From positions 1 to 64,000 of the forward strand of contig VGBR01000006.1 of the NCBI GenBank assembly GCA_016870355.1: a stretch of 64,000 nt of DNA, read 5' to 3'. This DNA is from Actinomycetota bacterium (lineage in GTDB: Bacteria; Actinomycetota; Acidimicrobiia; IMCC26256; PALSA-555). The notes beneath the pieces are model-generated. The model did no database searches. It had not been told where the DNA came from and saw nothing but the letters and a program-made list of their open reading frames with translations. A program made the translations under genes and the position numbers. Shown here piece after piece: positions 1 through 7,618 of the stretch (position 1 is the first letter of the stretch; each line of letters begins with the position of its first letter).

Positions 1-67
1 CCTTTCCGATGCCAGCCCCGGCCGCGCCGGTGACGAGCGCCACGCGCCCCGCGAGCGACGCGCTCAT
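1..67 (-). CDS. SDR family oxidoreductase, N-terminal fragment (cut by window edge)
   Basis: Only the first 22 codons are present. They start at ATG 65-67 and run off the left edge. The residues read M-S-A-S-L-A-G-R-V-A-L-V-T-G-A-A-G-A-G-I-G, which matches the short-chain dehydrogenase cofactor fingerprint TGxxxGxG at the usual distance from the start. The product is therefore expected to be a Rossmann-fold NAD(P)-dependent dehydrogenase with unknown substrate. Its start codon overlaps the TGA of the upstream amidohydrolase gene (ATGA), so the two genes are probably co-transcribed and translationally coupled. Confidence 0.75.
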   Translation of the reverse strand, partial: MSASLAGRVALVTGAAGAGIGK

Positions 68-1248
68 CTGACGTCGATCGTGTCCAGCAGCCCCTTCAGG
101 TTGTCGCGCATGACGCACCGCACATCGAGGTCGGGAAGCCCGTGCAACCGCTCCGCGAACGCCACGGGATCGGCCAACCCCTCGGGGTGGGGATAGTCCG
201 AGCCGAAGAGGACCTTGTTGGCACCGATCGCTTCGACGAGCCCCACGACGTCCTCCTCGTGGTATGGGGAGACGTACACGTGTCGCTTGAAGATGTCGCT
301 CGGCCGCTCCGTCACGCGCCCGCCGAGCCATGGTCCGTTGCGACCCATGCCGTTCATCTTGTTCATCACCTTGAGCAGGTACGGCACCCAGAGCGAGCCG
401 TTCTCGACGCTCAGGCAGCGCACGTTCGGGAACCGCCCGAACAAGTTGTGCAGCACCAGCGCGGCGAAGGTGTCCATGATCGGGCGGTCGCCGTAGGTCG
501 TCGTCCACTGGAATGCCGATTGCTGGTGTGATGACGGGTTCGGCTCTTCACCCCAGAACGGTGCCGTCATCTCGTTGTACCCCGACTCGCCGATGTGGAA
601 CGCGACCGGCACACCCGCCTCGTTGATCCGCGCCCAGAACGGATCGAAGTGCGGATCGGCCAGCGATCGCCCGTACGCGGGGCCCGGGCGCAGTCCAACG
701 ACGCGCGCGCCTCGGTCGAGCACGAACTCGAGCTCGGCCACCGCCTTGTCCCGGTCGCGCAGCGACAGCAACGGGACCGCGTGGATGCGGTCGGCGAACG
801 CGAAGCCCCAGTCCTCGTCCAGCCAGAGGTTGAACGCGTGAAAGCTCGCGTACAGCAGCGCCGGGTCGTGCTTCATGAAGTGCTCCACGCACACCGCGAG
901 CGTGGGGAACAGGAGGATCTTCTCGACACCTTGAGCGTCCATGCACCCCATACGGGCGTCGCGCTCCACGTACGCCGGCTGGATCGGCTCGACCGCGTCT
1001 GACTCGTGGAAGTTGCCACTGCTCAGTGCGCGCAGCATGTCGCGCAGGGCACCAGGCTTGGTGACGTGCTGATTGAACGGGTCGTTCAGGAACGTGAACT
1101 CGCGGTCGTCGACGAGGACCCGTTCCCGGCCATCCGATCCTGGCGCGACCCGTACGGTCCGATCGCGCATCGCCGGGTCGATGTGGCGCGTGAAGCAATC
1201 GCGCGGCTCGTAGTAGTGGTTGTCGGCGTCGAACAGCCGGTACTCCAC
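64..1248 (-). CDS. amidohydrolase family 2 (metal-dependent hydrolase)
   Basis: A protein of 394 aa when started at GTG 1246-1248. The N-terminus then reads MEYRLFDADNHYYEP, the usual opening of this TIM-barrel amidohydrolase family (DxDxH metal motif near the start). Further family signs are FHIGESG near the middle and the C-terminal GSDYPHPEG motif with the metal-binding Asp. Members hydrolyse or decarboxylate cyclic or aromatic substrates; no specific substrate can be assigned. A longer reading from 1281 would overlap the divergent gene, and the hexamer CAGAAT lies 6 nt before the GTG, so the shorter leaderless start is preferred. It is coupled by ATGA overlap to the downstream SDR. Confidence 0.85.
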   Translation of the reverse strand: MEYRLFDADNHYYEPRDCFTRHIDPAMRDRTVRVAPGSDGRERVLVDDREFTFLNDPFNQHVTKPGALRDMLRALSSGNFHESDAVEPIQPAYVERDARMGCMDAQGVEKILLFPTLAVCVEHFMKHDPALLYASFHAFNLWLDEDWGFAFADRIHAVPLLSLRDRDKAVAELEFVLDRGARVVGLRPGPAYGRSLADPHFDPFWARINEAGVPVAFHIGESGYNEMTAPFWGEEPNPSSHQQSAFQWTTTYGDRPIMDTFAALVLHNLFGRFPNVRCLSVENGSLWVPYLLKVMNKMNGMGRNGPWLGGRVTERPSDIFKRHVYVSPYHEEDVVGLVEAIGANKVLFGSDYPHPEGLADPVAFAERLHGLPDLDVRCVMRDNLKGLLDTIDVR

Positions 1249-1265
1249 CCTGTTATTCTGCCACC
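1249..1265. promoter_or_regulatory. overlapping divergent -10 elements between two leaderless genes
   Basis: This 17-bp interval separates two divergent start codons. TATTCT (1254-1259) lies 6 nt before GTG 1266 on the plus strand. Its near-mirror CAGAAT (complement of 1255-1260) lies 6 nt before GTG 1248 on the minus strand. One AT-rich core therefore appears to serve both genes, each giving a leaderless message. No Shine-Dalgarno sequence is possible on either side. Promoter activity is inferred from position only. Confidence 0.6.
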
Positions 1266-1919
1266 GTGGTGGGGTTGTCACGCCGGGAGCTGCTCGTTCG
1301 CGGCGCTGGACTCACGGCGGGTGCCGCACTGGCTCCGAGCGTGCTGTCGTCGATGGTTGCGACCGCGGGCGCTGGTGGCGGTGAGATCTCGGTCGTCGTT
1401 CCCGACTACCCGTTCTTCGACGGCACGACGATGGAGCAGGACGAGGCGCTGCTCGATGAGCTCGCCGAGCGGTACGCGAACAGACAGGGCGCGAATGACC
1501 TCGTGATGACGCGCTTGTTGTTCTCGGACGTGCCCGTCACCCTGTTCGATCGGGTGTTCGCGACTGCGAACCCCGCCGACGAGCTGCCAATGGGTGCGTA
1601 CGGGAACCTTGCCGAGGCGATCCCGCCGCTTCAGTCCGCGGGCATCGAACGTGGGCGGATGGTGTGGGACGGTCTGCTGAACGTACAGGGCTTCTCGCAG
1701 GAGGCGTACGAGCACCTGCTCGACATCTCGTCGGCGTTCCTCGAGACCGTGCAAGCAACCGCGCTCGGCACCGTGCAAGCCGCCGCGGAGCGCAACGTCG
1801 GCATGGGCCGCAAGGCCGCTACCTCGAACGCGTTGCTCAAGCTGTGGCTCGCCTCCTACCTCGTCGGCATCAGCGACGGTCGCCCGGGACGCACGTTGCC
1901 CGAGTTCGTCACGGCGTAG
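1266..1919 (+). CDS. Tat-signal hypothetical protein
   Basis: A 217-aa protein with a twin-arginine signal at the N-terminus (SRRELLVRGAG followed by a hydrophobic Ala-rich stretch and an ASVxA-like region), so it is probably exported folded. The mature part (residues about 40-217) is largely helical with no motif I recognise. It could be a small subunit or accessory factor of a cofactor-binding oxidoreductase, because Tat export and a following dehydrogenase gene are common in such operons, but that is only inference. It starts at GTG directly after a -10-like TATTCT. It is in the same frame as the following 2-hydroxyacid dehydrogenase, separated by TAG and 36 nt. Confidence 0.7.
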   Translation: MVGLSRRELLVRGAGLTAGAALAPSVLSSMVATAGAGGGEISVVVPDYPFFDGTTMEQDEALLDELAERYANRQGANDLVMTRLLFSDVPVTLFDRVFATANPADELPMGAYGNLAEAIPPLQSAGIERGRMVWDGLLNVQGFSQEAYEHLLDISSAFLETVQATALGTVQAAAERNVGMGRKAATSNALLKLWLASYLVGISDGRPGRTLPEFVTA

Positions 1920-1955
1920 CGGAGCACTCTCACGGTCCCTGTTCGCGTCCTCAAC

Positions 1956-2888
1956 ATGATGGGCGACCAGGCCGCCGAGGCGGCGCGCGCCGCGGTCCCC
2001 GATGCCGAGATCGTGGCTGTCCCCTGGGAGATCGAGGACGGTCCGCTGCCCGACGATCTCAAGGGAGAGGTGCTCTACGCCGCGTGGCACAGCCATCCGC
2101 TTCTCGCCGGCGGCACCGATCGCCTCGACGAGATGGGCGTGAAGTGGATGCATCTGCCCGGCACCGGGATCGACGCGTGGCCCCGCAGTCTCTTGGAAGG
2201 TCGCACGGTCACGTGCGCGCGCGGCGTCGGAGCGATCCCGATCGCGGAGTTCGTGCTCGCGTCGATGCTCGCGTTCGAGAAGCAGTTCCCGAAGACGTGG
2301 CTCTCGGCGCCGCCCGAGCACTGGAACCTCGCGCAGCTCGGGGAGCTCGCCGGTCAGACGCTGGGCCTCGTGGGCCTGGGTGGCATCGGCATGGCCATCG
2401 CGACGCGCGCGCTTGCGTTCGAGATGACGGTCCGGGCCATGCGTCGGACCACCACGCCGCCCGACGACGCTCGCATCGAGCTCGTCAGCGAACTCGATGA
2501 CCTGCTGGCGACTGCCGATCATCTCGTGCTTGCGGCGCCCGGCACCGCAGCCACGAAGCACCTGCTCGATGCCGATGCCCTCGCGAAGGTGAAGCCGGGC
2601 GTCCACATCGTGAACATCGCTCGGGGAAGCCTGATCGACCAGGACGCGCTGCTCGCCGCGCTCGACGACGGGCGTGTCGCGGTCGCGAGTCTGGACACCG
2701 TCGACCCCGAGCCGTTGCCGGAAGACCATTGGATGTACTCGCACCCGGGTGTGCGTCTCAGCGCCCACGTGTCGTGGGCGTCGCCGCGCGCCACCGGGCG
2801 AATGTTCGAGTCGTTCGCGTCGAACCTGCGCCGCTTCGTGGACGGTGAGCCGCTCGTCGGAGTGATCGACGTCGACGAGGGCTACTGA
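1956..2888 (+). CDS. D-isomer-specific 2-hydroxyacid dehydrogenase
   Basis: A 310-aa NAD-dependent oxidoreductase. It carries the Rossmann motif GLVGLGGIGMAIA near residue 140, the family signature NIARGSLIDQDAL with the substrate-binding Arg, PEPLPEDHW with the Glu, and SAHVSW with the catalytic His. The family reduces 2-keto acids or oxidises D-2-hydroxy acids. Length agrees with the family (300-330 aa). ATG 1956 is the first possible start after the in-frame TAG of the previous gene. The next gene begins 3 nt after its stop, so the two oxidoreductases form one unit. The substrate is unknown. Confidence 0.88.
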   Translation: MMGDQAAEAARAAVPDAEIVAVPWEIEDGPLPDDLKGEVLYAAWHSHPLLAGGTDRLDEMGVKWMHLPGTGIDAWPRSLLEGRTVTCARGVGAIPIAEFVLASMLAFEKQFPKTWLSAPPEHWNLAQLGELAGQTLGLVGLGGIGMAIATRALAFEMTVRAMRRTTTPPDDARIELVSELDDLLATADHLVLAAPGTAATKHLLDADALAKVKPGVHIVNIARGSLIDQDALLAALDDGRVAVASLDTVDPEPLPEDHWMYSHPGVRLSAHVSWASPRATGRMFESFASNLRRFVDGEPLVGVIDVDEGY

Positions 2889-2891
2889 CCA

Positions 2892-3962
2892 GTGCCCACC
2901 GGGCCGGGCGCGGTGGTGGTGGGAACGGGCTTTGGGGTTCGTGTGCACGCGCCCGCGCTGCGCGCGGCGGGCTTCACCGTGGAAGCGCTGGTCGGCCGAG
3001 ACGCTGAGCGCACGGGGCGTCGCGCCGAACGACTGGGCGTGCCTGCCGGCCTGACGGATCTCGACGAGGCGCTCGCGCTCCCGGGAGTCGAGGCCGTCAC
3101 CATCGCAACCCCGCCCCACACCCATGCCGAGCTGGCCGTCGCCGCGGCCGAGGCCGGCAAGCACGTGCTCTGCGAGAAGCCGTTCTCGATGGACGCGACC
3201 GATGCCGCCGCGATGCTCGCGGCTGCGGAAGCGGCGGGTGTGACACACCTCGTGGGCCACGAGTTCCGGTGGGCGCCGGAGCGCGCACTCACCGCGCGCG
3301 CGATCGCCGAGGGGCTCATCGGTGATCCGCGCCTCGTCACCCTCGTGTCGTACGTGCCGTTGGCCGCTGATCCCGACGCCAAGGTCCCGCCGTGGTGGTT
3401 CGACGCGGGCTCGGGTGGCGGGTGGCTGGGAGCCTCGGGGTCGCACATCGTCGACATGGTGCGTGTGTGGCTCGGCGAGTTCGAGTCGGTGAGCGCGCGG
3501 CTGAGCATCACCTCGCAGCGAGCTGGCGTGGCCGAGGACACCTTCACGATCCGGTTCCGTCTCGCATCCGGTGTGGAAGGCGTGCTCCAGCAGACCGCGG
3601 CGAACTGGGGTCCGATGGCCGGCATCACCCGGGTCGCCGGGACCGAAGGAACGCTCTGGCACGAGGGTGCGACGGTGATGCTCGGAGATCGAGACGGCGT
3701 CCGCGAGCTTGCGGTGCCCGACGATCTGGCGCTCCCACCAGCGCCGGCCGAGAGCGACGACCCGCGCCACCGGTACACGCACCTCGAGCTCGGTCCGTTC
3801 ACTCGGCTGTGCGAGATCCTGCGCGCTGGCGTCGACGGACGCGAGGCCGAGAGCGCCGTCGCGATCCCCACGTTCCACGATGGTCTGGCCGAGATGCGTG
3901 TGCTCGACGCCATTCGCGAGTCGTCGGCGAACGACGGCGCCACGGTGAAGGTCAAACCCTGA
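2892..3962 (+). CDS. Gfo/Idh/MocA family oxidoreductase
   Basis: A 356-aa NAD(P)-binding protein. The N-terminal Rossmann strand (AVVVGTGFGVRVHAPALR), the TPPHTHAEL segment and the EKPFSMD motif (catalytic-site Lys of the EKP signature) define the glucose-fructose oxidoreductase family. The C-terminal half has the expected alpha/beta dimerisation domain. Substrates in this family are sugars, inositols or related polyols and some aromatic dihydrodiols. GTG 2892 follows the upstream stop by 3 nt, so it is translationally coupled to the 2-hydroxyacid dehydrogenase. It converges on the HNH gene. Confidence 0.88.
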   Translation: MPTGPGAVVVGTGFGVRVHAPALRAAGFTVEALVGRDAERTGRRAERLGVPAGLTDLDEALALPGVEAVTIATPPHTHAELAVAAAEAGKHVLCEKPFSMDATDAAAMLAAAEAAGVTHLVGHEFRWAPERALTARAIAEGLIGDPRLVTLVSYVPLAADPDAKVPPWWFDAGSGGGWLGASGSHIVDMVRVWLGEFESVSARLSITSQRAGVAEDTFTIRFRLASGVEGVLQQTAANWGPMAGITRVAGTEGTLWHEGATVMLGDRDGVRELAVPDDLALPPAPAESDDPRHRYTHLELGPFTRLCEILRAGVDGREAESAVAIPTFHDGLAEMRVLDAIRESSANDGATVKVKP

Positions 3963-3985
3963 ACGGGTCGCTGCACTGCACCTCG

Positions 3986-5200
3986 TCATGCCGCCGCCAG
4001 CGGCTCGGAACATCGGCGGTCATCGGGTGGGGGCAACCATTCGGCCGCGGGGACGAACTGCTGACGCGTGCCTTCGCCGATCAGCCGTAAGTCGTAGCGG
4101 TGCTTGTACTGGTGGTGCCATCGGCAGAGTGCGTTCAGGTTGAGGAGCTCAGTCAGACCGCCGGCCTCGAGTGGTTGGTTGTGATCGATCTCCAAGCCCC
4201 ATGTGGCATGGCAACCCTCGATCGCACACTCGGGGTAGAGGTCGTCGAGGGCAGTCCGGAGCGGCGCGGGGATGGTGCGGCCGAGGTGCGATACCGCGAG
4301 CACGTCGGTGCCCGCCGCGATGAGCGCCTTGAGGAACGCGTCTTCGGCAAGGCGCTGGGCGACCGAGACCGGGATCGGGCCGACTCCGACGATCTCACAG
4401 ACCTCGCCGAGGTCGGTGTCGCCACGCACGAACGCGGCATGGTCGACACGCACCGTCACGGTGGGCATCGGCCCGGAACCCTTCGGCATCTCACCGGTCG
4501 ACGCGTCGGCGAGCGCAACCATCGCGTCGAACATGAGCGCGGCCTGAGGCTCCCGATCCTCGGGATCGTGATCCTTGACCTGCTCCCAGAGCTCGGCCTC
4601 GTACGGTGCCAGCGCATTCGCGATCCGCGTCGTGAGGTCGACGGGACCGCGGATGTCGATGCGACCGGCACCGTCCCAGTCGCGCCAGTGTCGCCACGAG
4701 CGCTCTCGGTAGATCCGCTCGTACACCTTGTCGGCGTCCGACGAAGCAGCCGCGATCGCTCGCTTGGCTTCAGCCTTGAGCCCTTTGAGGCCATCGGTGT
4801 CGGCCCGGCTCAACATCAGCGCTTCGGCTGACGGATCCGCGCTTGCTGCAGCGGCGACTTCCTGCACCTGTGCGCCCGAGAGCGCACCGGCGCGCAATGC
4901 CGCATCGGTTGCGGGCAGCTGTTGCACCTGGTGTGCGGTCTCGATGATCTGCACGGCCGCGCCCACGCTCGTGCCCGACACCTTGGCGAGGTAGTGGGCA
5001 GCGCTACGGAACGAACCCCGGTGCGCGCCCAGCTCGTCGACTCGCCCCGCCATCAGCGTCTTGATCGCCCCGCCGATCCGCTCGAGCTCGGCGCCCGCCT
5101 CCATGAGCGCCCGAGCGCCGGGTCCGTCGAAGCGCGACGCGTCGAGGCCGGTCATCTCGGCCTTCAAGTCGTCGACAGATCGCTGAACCTTGGACAGCAC
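3986..5200 (-). CDS. DUF222/HNH endonuclease (13E12-repeat type), SOS-controlled
   Basis: 404 aa from GTG 5198-5200, chosen because GGAGGAAG lies 3 nt upstream; an ATG at 5248 is possible. The N-terminal two-thirds is a helical DUF222-like domain. The C-terminal HNH nuclease has CAIEGC, then GLEIDHNQPL, LNLNALCRWHHQYKH, giving the metal-binding Cys/His set and the catalytic His of the HNH fold. Such proteins are multicopy in actinobacteria (the mycobacterial 13E12 family) and some are known LexA targets. The promoter here contains a LexA-type palindrome. Likely role: a damage-induced DNA nuclease, or a nuclease associated with mobile DNA. Confidence 0.85.
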   Translation of the reverse strand: MLSKVQRSVDDLKAEMTGLDASRFDGPGARALMEAGAELERIGGAIKTLMAGRVDELGAHRGSFRSAAHYLAKVSGTSVGAAVQIIETAHQVQQLPATDAALRAGALSGAQVQEVAAAASADPSAEALMLSRADTDGLKGLKAEAKRAIAAASSDADKVYERIYRERSWRHWRDWDGAGRIDIRGPVDLTTRIANALAPYEAELWEQVKDHDPEDREPQAALMFDAMVALADASTGEMPKGSGPMPTVTVRVDHAAFVRGDTDLGEVCEIVGVGPIPVSVAQRLAEDAFLKALIAAGTDVLAVSHLGRTIPAPLRTALDDLYPECAIEGCHATWGLEIDHNQPLEAGGLTELLNLNALCRWHHQYKHRYDLRLIGEGTRQQFVPAAEWLPPPDDRRCSEPLAAA

Positions 5201-5269
5201 GACTTCCTCCAACCGGGGTCGGCCTCCCTTCCCGAAGGCCTCCAACATCAAATTGGGGAAGTTGCCATC

Positions 5270-5299
5270 ACCATACCGAACGTACGTTCGCCCTGTCAA
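5270..5299 (-). promoter_or_regulatory. sigma-70-like promoter with embedded LexA (SOS) box
   Basis: Read on the minus strand: a perfect -35 TTGACA (5294-5299), an 18-bp spacer, and -10 TATGGT (5270-5275). The spacer contains the exact 14-bp palindrome CGAACGTACGTTCG (5277-5290). This fits the actinobacterial LexA consensus TCGAAC-N4-GTTCGA in every base except the two outermost. A repressor bound between -35 and -10 would block polymerase directly. The downstream gene is the DUF222-HNH nuclease, a family with known LexA-controlled members. Confidence 0.85.
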
Positions 5300-5377
5300 G
5301 CCACGCGGCCGAACAGGCCCTGCGTGTGTGCTGGTCAGACGCAAGTTCCGAGATCTCCCGAAAAAATCTCCGGCGAT

Positions 5378-5977
5378 CTACCAGGCGTGCCCGTAGCGGT
5401 CGCGGTGGGTGTGCTGCTCGAACGGCTCCCGTCGGGCGGGACCAAGGGGCTTCGCCGGATGGCCGATGGGGATCACCGCTTGGGGGATGACGTGTGCCGG
5501 GAGATCGAGCAGGTGCTGGAGCTCGGTCGTGAACCCCATGGAGATGGTGGTGAGCGCCGACGCGAGTCCGAGCGCGGTCGCGGCCAGCAGCAGGTTCTGG
5601 GTCGCCGGGAAGATCGACGACGGGACCGTCACCTCGAGGCCGCGGTCGACGTCGGCGCACACGACGATCAGCACCGGCGCGTCGCGGTAGCCGCCGCCAC
5701 CGATCCCTTGCTCGACGTCGGCCATGAGTCCTGGCGTCAGGCGCGCCTCGGCGAACGCACGACCGCCGGCTTCCCATGCCTTCTCGGCGAAGTCGAGGAG
5801 CGTCGTCCTTTGCGCGTCGTCACGGACGACGACGAACTCCCACGGCTGTCGGTTCTCTGCGCTGGGCGCGTGAACCGCCGCGTCGAGCAGCTTCCCGATG
5901 GTGGCGTCGTCGACGGGTTCGCTGGTGAAGCTGCGATGCGCACGCTGGCGGTGGACGAGATCGAAGAAGTCGCTCAC
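5378..5977 (-). CDS. nitroreductase family protein
   Basis: A 199-aa FMN-dependent oxidoreductase. The N-terminal RAHRSFTSEPVDD motif (the R-x-x-R-x-F/Y flavin-phosphate signature), APSAENRQPWEFVVV, and the C-terminal ALGLASAL...IPIGHP segments are typical of the nitroreductase fold. The family reduces nitro groups, quinones or enones with NAD(P)H. GTG 5975-5977 overlaps the TGA of the upstream gene (GTGA), so the two are coupled. The partner has no recognised function, so the physiological substrate is open. Confidence 0.85.
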   Translation of the reverse strand: MSDFFDLVHRQRAHRSFTSEPVDDATIGKLLDAAVHAPSAENRQPWEFVVVRDDAQRTTLLDFAEKAWEAGGRAFAEARLTPGLMADVEQGIGGGGYRDAPVLIVVCADVDRGLEVTVPSSIFPATQNLLLAATALGLASALTTISMGFTTELQHLLDLPAHVIPQAVIPIGHPAKPLGPARREPFEQHTHRDRYGHAW

Positions 5978-6639
5978 ACCCGTTCGCGTGCGCCCACGCG
6001 CCGGAAGCTGTTCACGTACATGATGCGCAACGCGTCGTGCCAGCCCCAGTACTGGAACTCCTTGGTTCCCTGCACGCCGAAGCGGCCTTCCACGAGCGGC
6101 GTCATGATCTTGAACGTGTGCTCGGCGTCTTCGGTGTCCATCTCGTAGAAGTGCATGTAGCGCGGCTCGTCGTCGTGCACGCCCGCTCCCTTGACGTTCT
6201 CGTACGGCGTGATCATCGAGTAACCAGGCACGCCGACCGCCGCGATCCATGAGATGTGCACGAAGTCACCCCAGTCGCGCAGCGCCTGCGCCTGGTCAGG
6301 CGTCGACGGGCTGATCAGCACGAGCGACAGCCCGACCGTTGGCTTGCCGGTCAGCCGTCCCTGCCCGGGGCGCGGGTAGCGGTTGAAGTGATGGCCGGTG
6401 ATGCCGTCGGGGGTGTCGGGTGGCGCGAAGTCGGCGGTCGTCTCGTACACGCCGAGGGTGTCGAACTCGGGGAGCACGCGGGGGAGGTCGTCGCGGTCGC
6501 GCTTGAGGTTCGTCCACCACGTCGCGCGATCGACACCCGGGAGCGCGAGCACCTCGTCGACGCGCTTCGCGGCGTATTCGTCAGGCGCGAGCGCGTCTGC
6601 CATCTCGAGGTACAGCGCGGCAGTGTTCCGATCTTCCAT
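5974..6639 (-). CDS. hypothetical protein coupled to nitroreductase
   Basis: A soluble 221-aa protein with no signal peptide, rich in Trp, Tyr and acidic residues. The C-terminal half (from GDFVHISWIAAVGVPGYSMI) alternates beta-strand-like hydrophobic segments with short helices, for example YMHFYEMDTED and EFQYWGWHDALRIMYVN. That could be a ferredoxin-like alpha/beta-barrel domain of the kind found in EthD or ABM proteins, but I cannot confirm it. It ends in a GTGA overlap with the nitroreductase start, which implies a functional pair. The role is unknown. Confidence 0.65.
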   Translation of the reverse strand: MEDRNTAALYLEMADALAPDEYAAKRVDEVLALPGVDRATWWTNLKRDRDDLPRVLPEFDTLGVYETTADFAPPDTPDGITGHHFNRYPRPGQGRLTGKPTVGLSLVLISPSTPDQAQALRDWGDFVHISWIAAVGVPGYSMITPYENVKGAGVHDDEPRYMHFYEMDTEDAEHTFKIMTPLVEGRFGVQGTKEFQYWGWHDALRIMYVNSFRRVGARERV

Positions 6640-6765
6640 GGCCGCGGAGTCTACGAGCGCCCCCGAAGGGTGCGCCGAGGTCAGTCCGTGCGCAGGAAGT
6701 AGAGGTCGGCTGTCAGCTCGTTGGGACGCACGACGATGTCGAGGATCCGAACCTCGGGGTGAACG

Positions 6766-7011
6766 TCAGTCGACGAGCTCGGCTTCGGCCTTCTGGATCT
6801 CGCCGACGAGGCGCGTGATCTCGGTCTCGGCGTCGGCGGCCGCCGCACCGGTGCGCTGGGCGAACACGATGCCGCCAAGCTCTTCCTTGAGATCGCCGAC
6901 GCGCTTCTTCGCCTTCATGTCGCCGATCTTCTCCTGGCCGGCGGCGACGCCTTCCTTCGCCTTCTCGCCGACGGTCTTGGCTGCGTCTTTGGCCTTGTCG
7001 AGCAGTCCCAT
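6766..7011 (-). CDS. small coiled-coil-like acidic/basic protein
   Basis: An 81-aa protein starting ATG 7009-7011. It is composed of Lys/Glu/Ala-rich helical segments (MGLLDKAKDAAKTVGEKAKEG ... RVGDLKEELGG ... TEITRLVGEIQKAEAELVD). The pattern suggests two amphipathic helices linked by an Ala/Gly-rich turn, as in small stress-related or membrane-peripheral proteins; no family is assigned. It is followed on the same strand by a short out-of-frame coding-like stretch (see findings). The divergent Ddn-like gene starts about 130 bp away. Confidence 0.65.
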   Translation of the reverse strand: MGLLDKAKDAAKTVGEKAKEGVAAGQEKIGDMKAKKRVGDLKEELGGIVFAQRTGAAAADAETEITRLVGEIQKAEAELVD

Positions 7012-7144
7012 GCTGTGCTCCTCTCCGCGTCCACGCGTGTGGGTGCACGCGCCATTCGGCCGCCGGTCAGCCTCTCACACGATTCCAACCGTCGCCTCCT
7101 GCACCTTCGAGTCGCCCGGAGCCCTCGGCGTAGAGTCAGCGGCG

Positions 7145-7594
7145 ATGGCCGAGAACAAGAACCGCATGGTGCAGCAGCCCAAGGGGTTCATCCGCTTCTT
7201 CTCCGCCTTGAACCGTGGCTTCTACAAGCTCACCGGTGGACGGGTCGCGTCGAAGTTCCACGGCGCGCCGGTCGTGCTGCTCACCACAAAGGGCCGCAAG
7301 AGCGGCAAGGAGCGCACGTGGCCGCTCCTCACCGTGAAGCAGGGCGACGCTTACGTGTTCGCTGGATCGAACGGCGGCCACGACGACCACCCGCACTGGT
7401 ACCACAACCTCGTCGCGGACCCGAACGTGACGGTGCGTGACCGCAGCAAGACGATCAACGGTCGCGCGCGCATCACCACGGGTTCCGAGCGTGAACAGCT
7501 GTACCAGAAGTTCGTCGACGTGTACGACACGTACGCCGACTACGCGAAGGCGACCGAGCGGGAGATCCCGGTCGTGGTCGTTGAACCCGTCTGA
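7145..7594 (+). CDS. deazaflavin (F420)-dependent nitroreductase, Ddn family
   Basis: A 149-aa protein. FIRFFSALNRGFYKLTGGRVASK, LLTTKGRKSGKERTWPLL and WYHNLVADPNVTV are the hallmark segments of the split-barrel deazaflavin-dependent nitroreductases (Ddn/FPOR family), which use reduced F420 to reduce quinones, nitro compounds or enones. This implies the host makes F420. Length matches the family (about 150 aa). ATG 7145 follows a TAGAGT hexamer by 8 nt, consistent with a near-leaderless message. It stands alone, before an acyl-CoA synthetase gene with its own promoter-like hexamer. Confidence 0.85.
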   Translation: MAENKNRMVQQPKGFIRFFSALNRGFYKLTGGRVASKFHGAPVVLLTTKGRKSGKERTWPLLTVKQGDAYVFAGSNGGHDDHPHWYHNLVADPNVTVRDRSKTINGRARITTGSEREQLYQKFVDVYDTYADYAKATEREIPVVVVEPV

Positions 7595-7618
7595 CACCCT
7601 CCCGGTAGCCTGACGTCC

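Noticed and set aside
1278-4013. A very long antisense open frame (about 900 codons) on the minus strand
   Set aside because: It lies opposite three well-supported genes and has Arg/His-rich shadow composition typical of GC-rich antisense frames.
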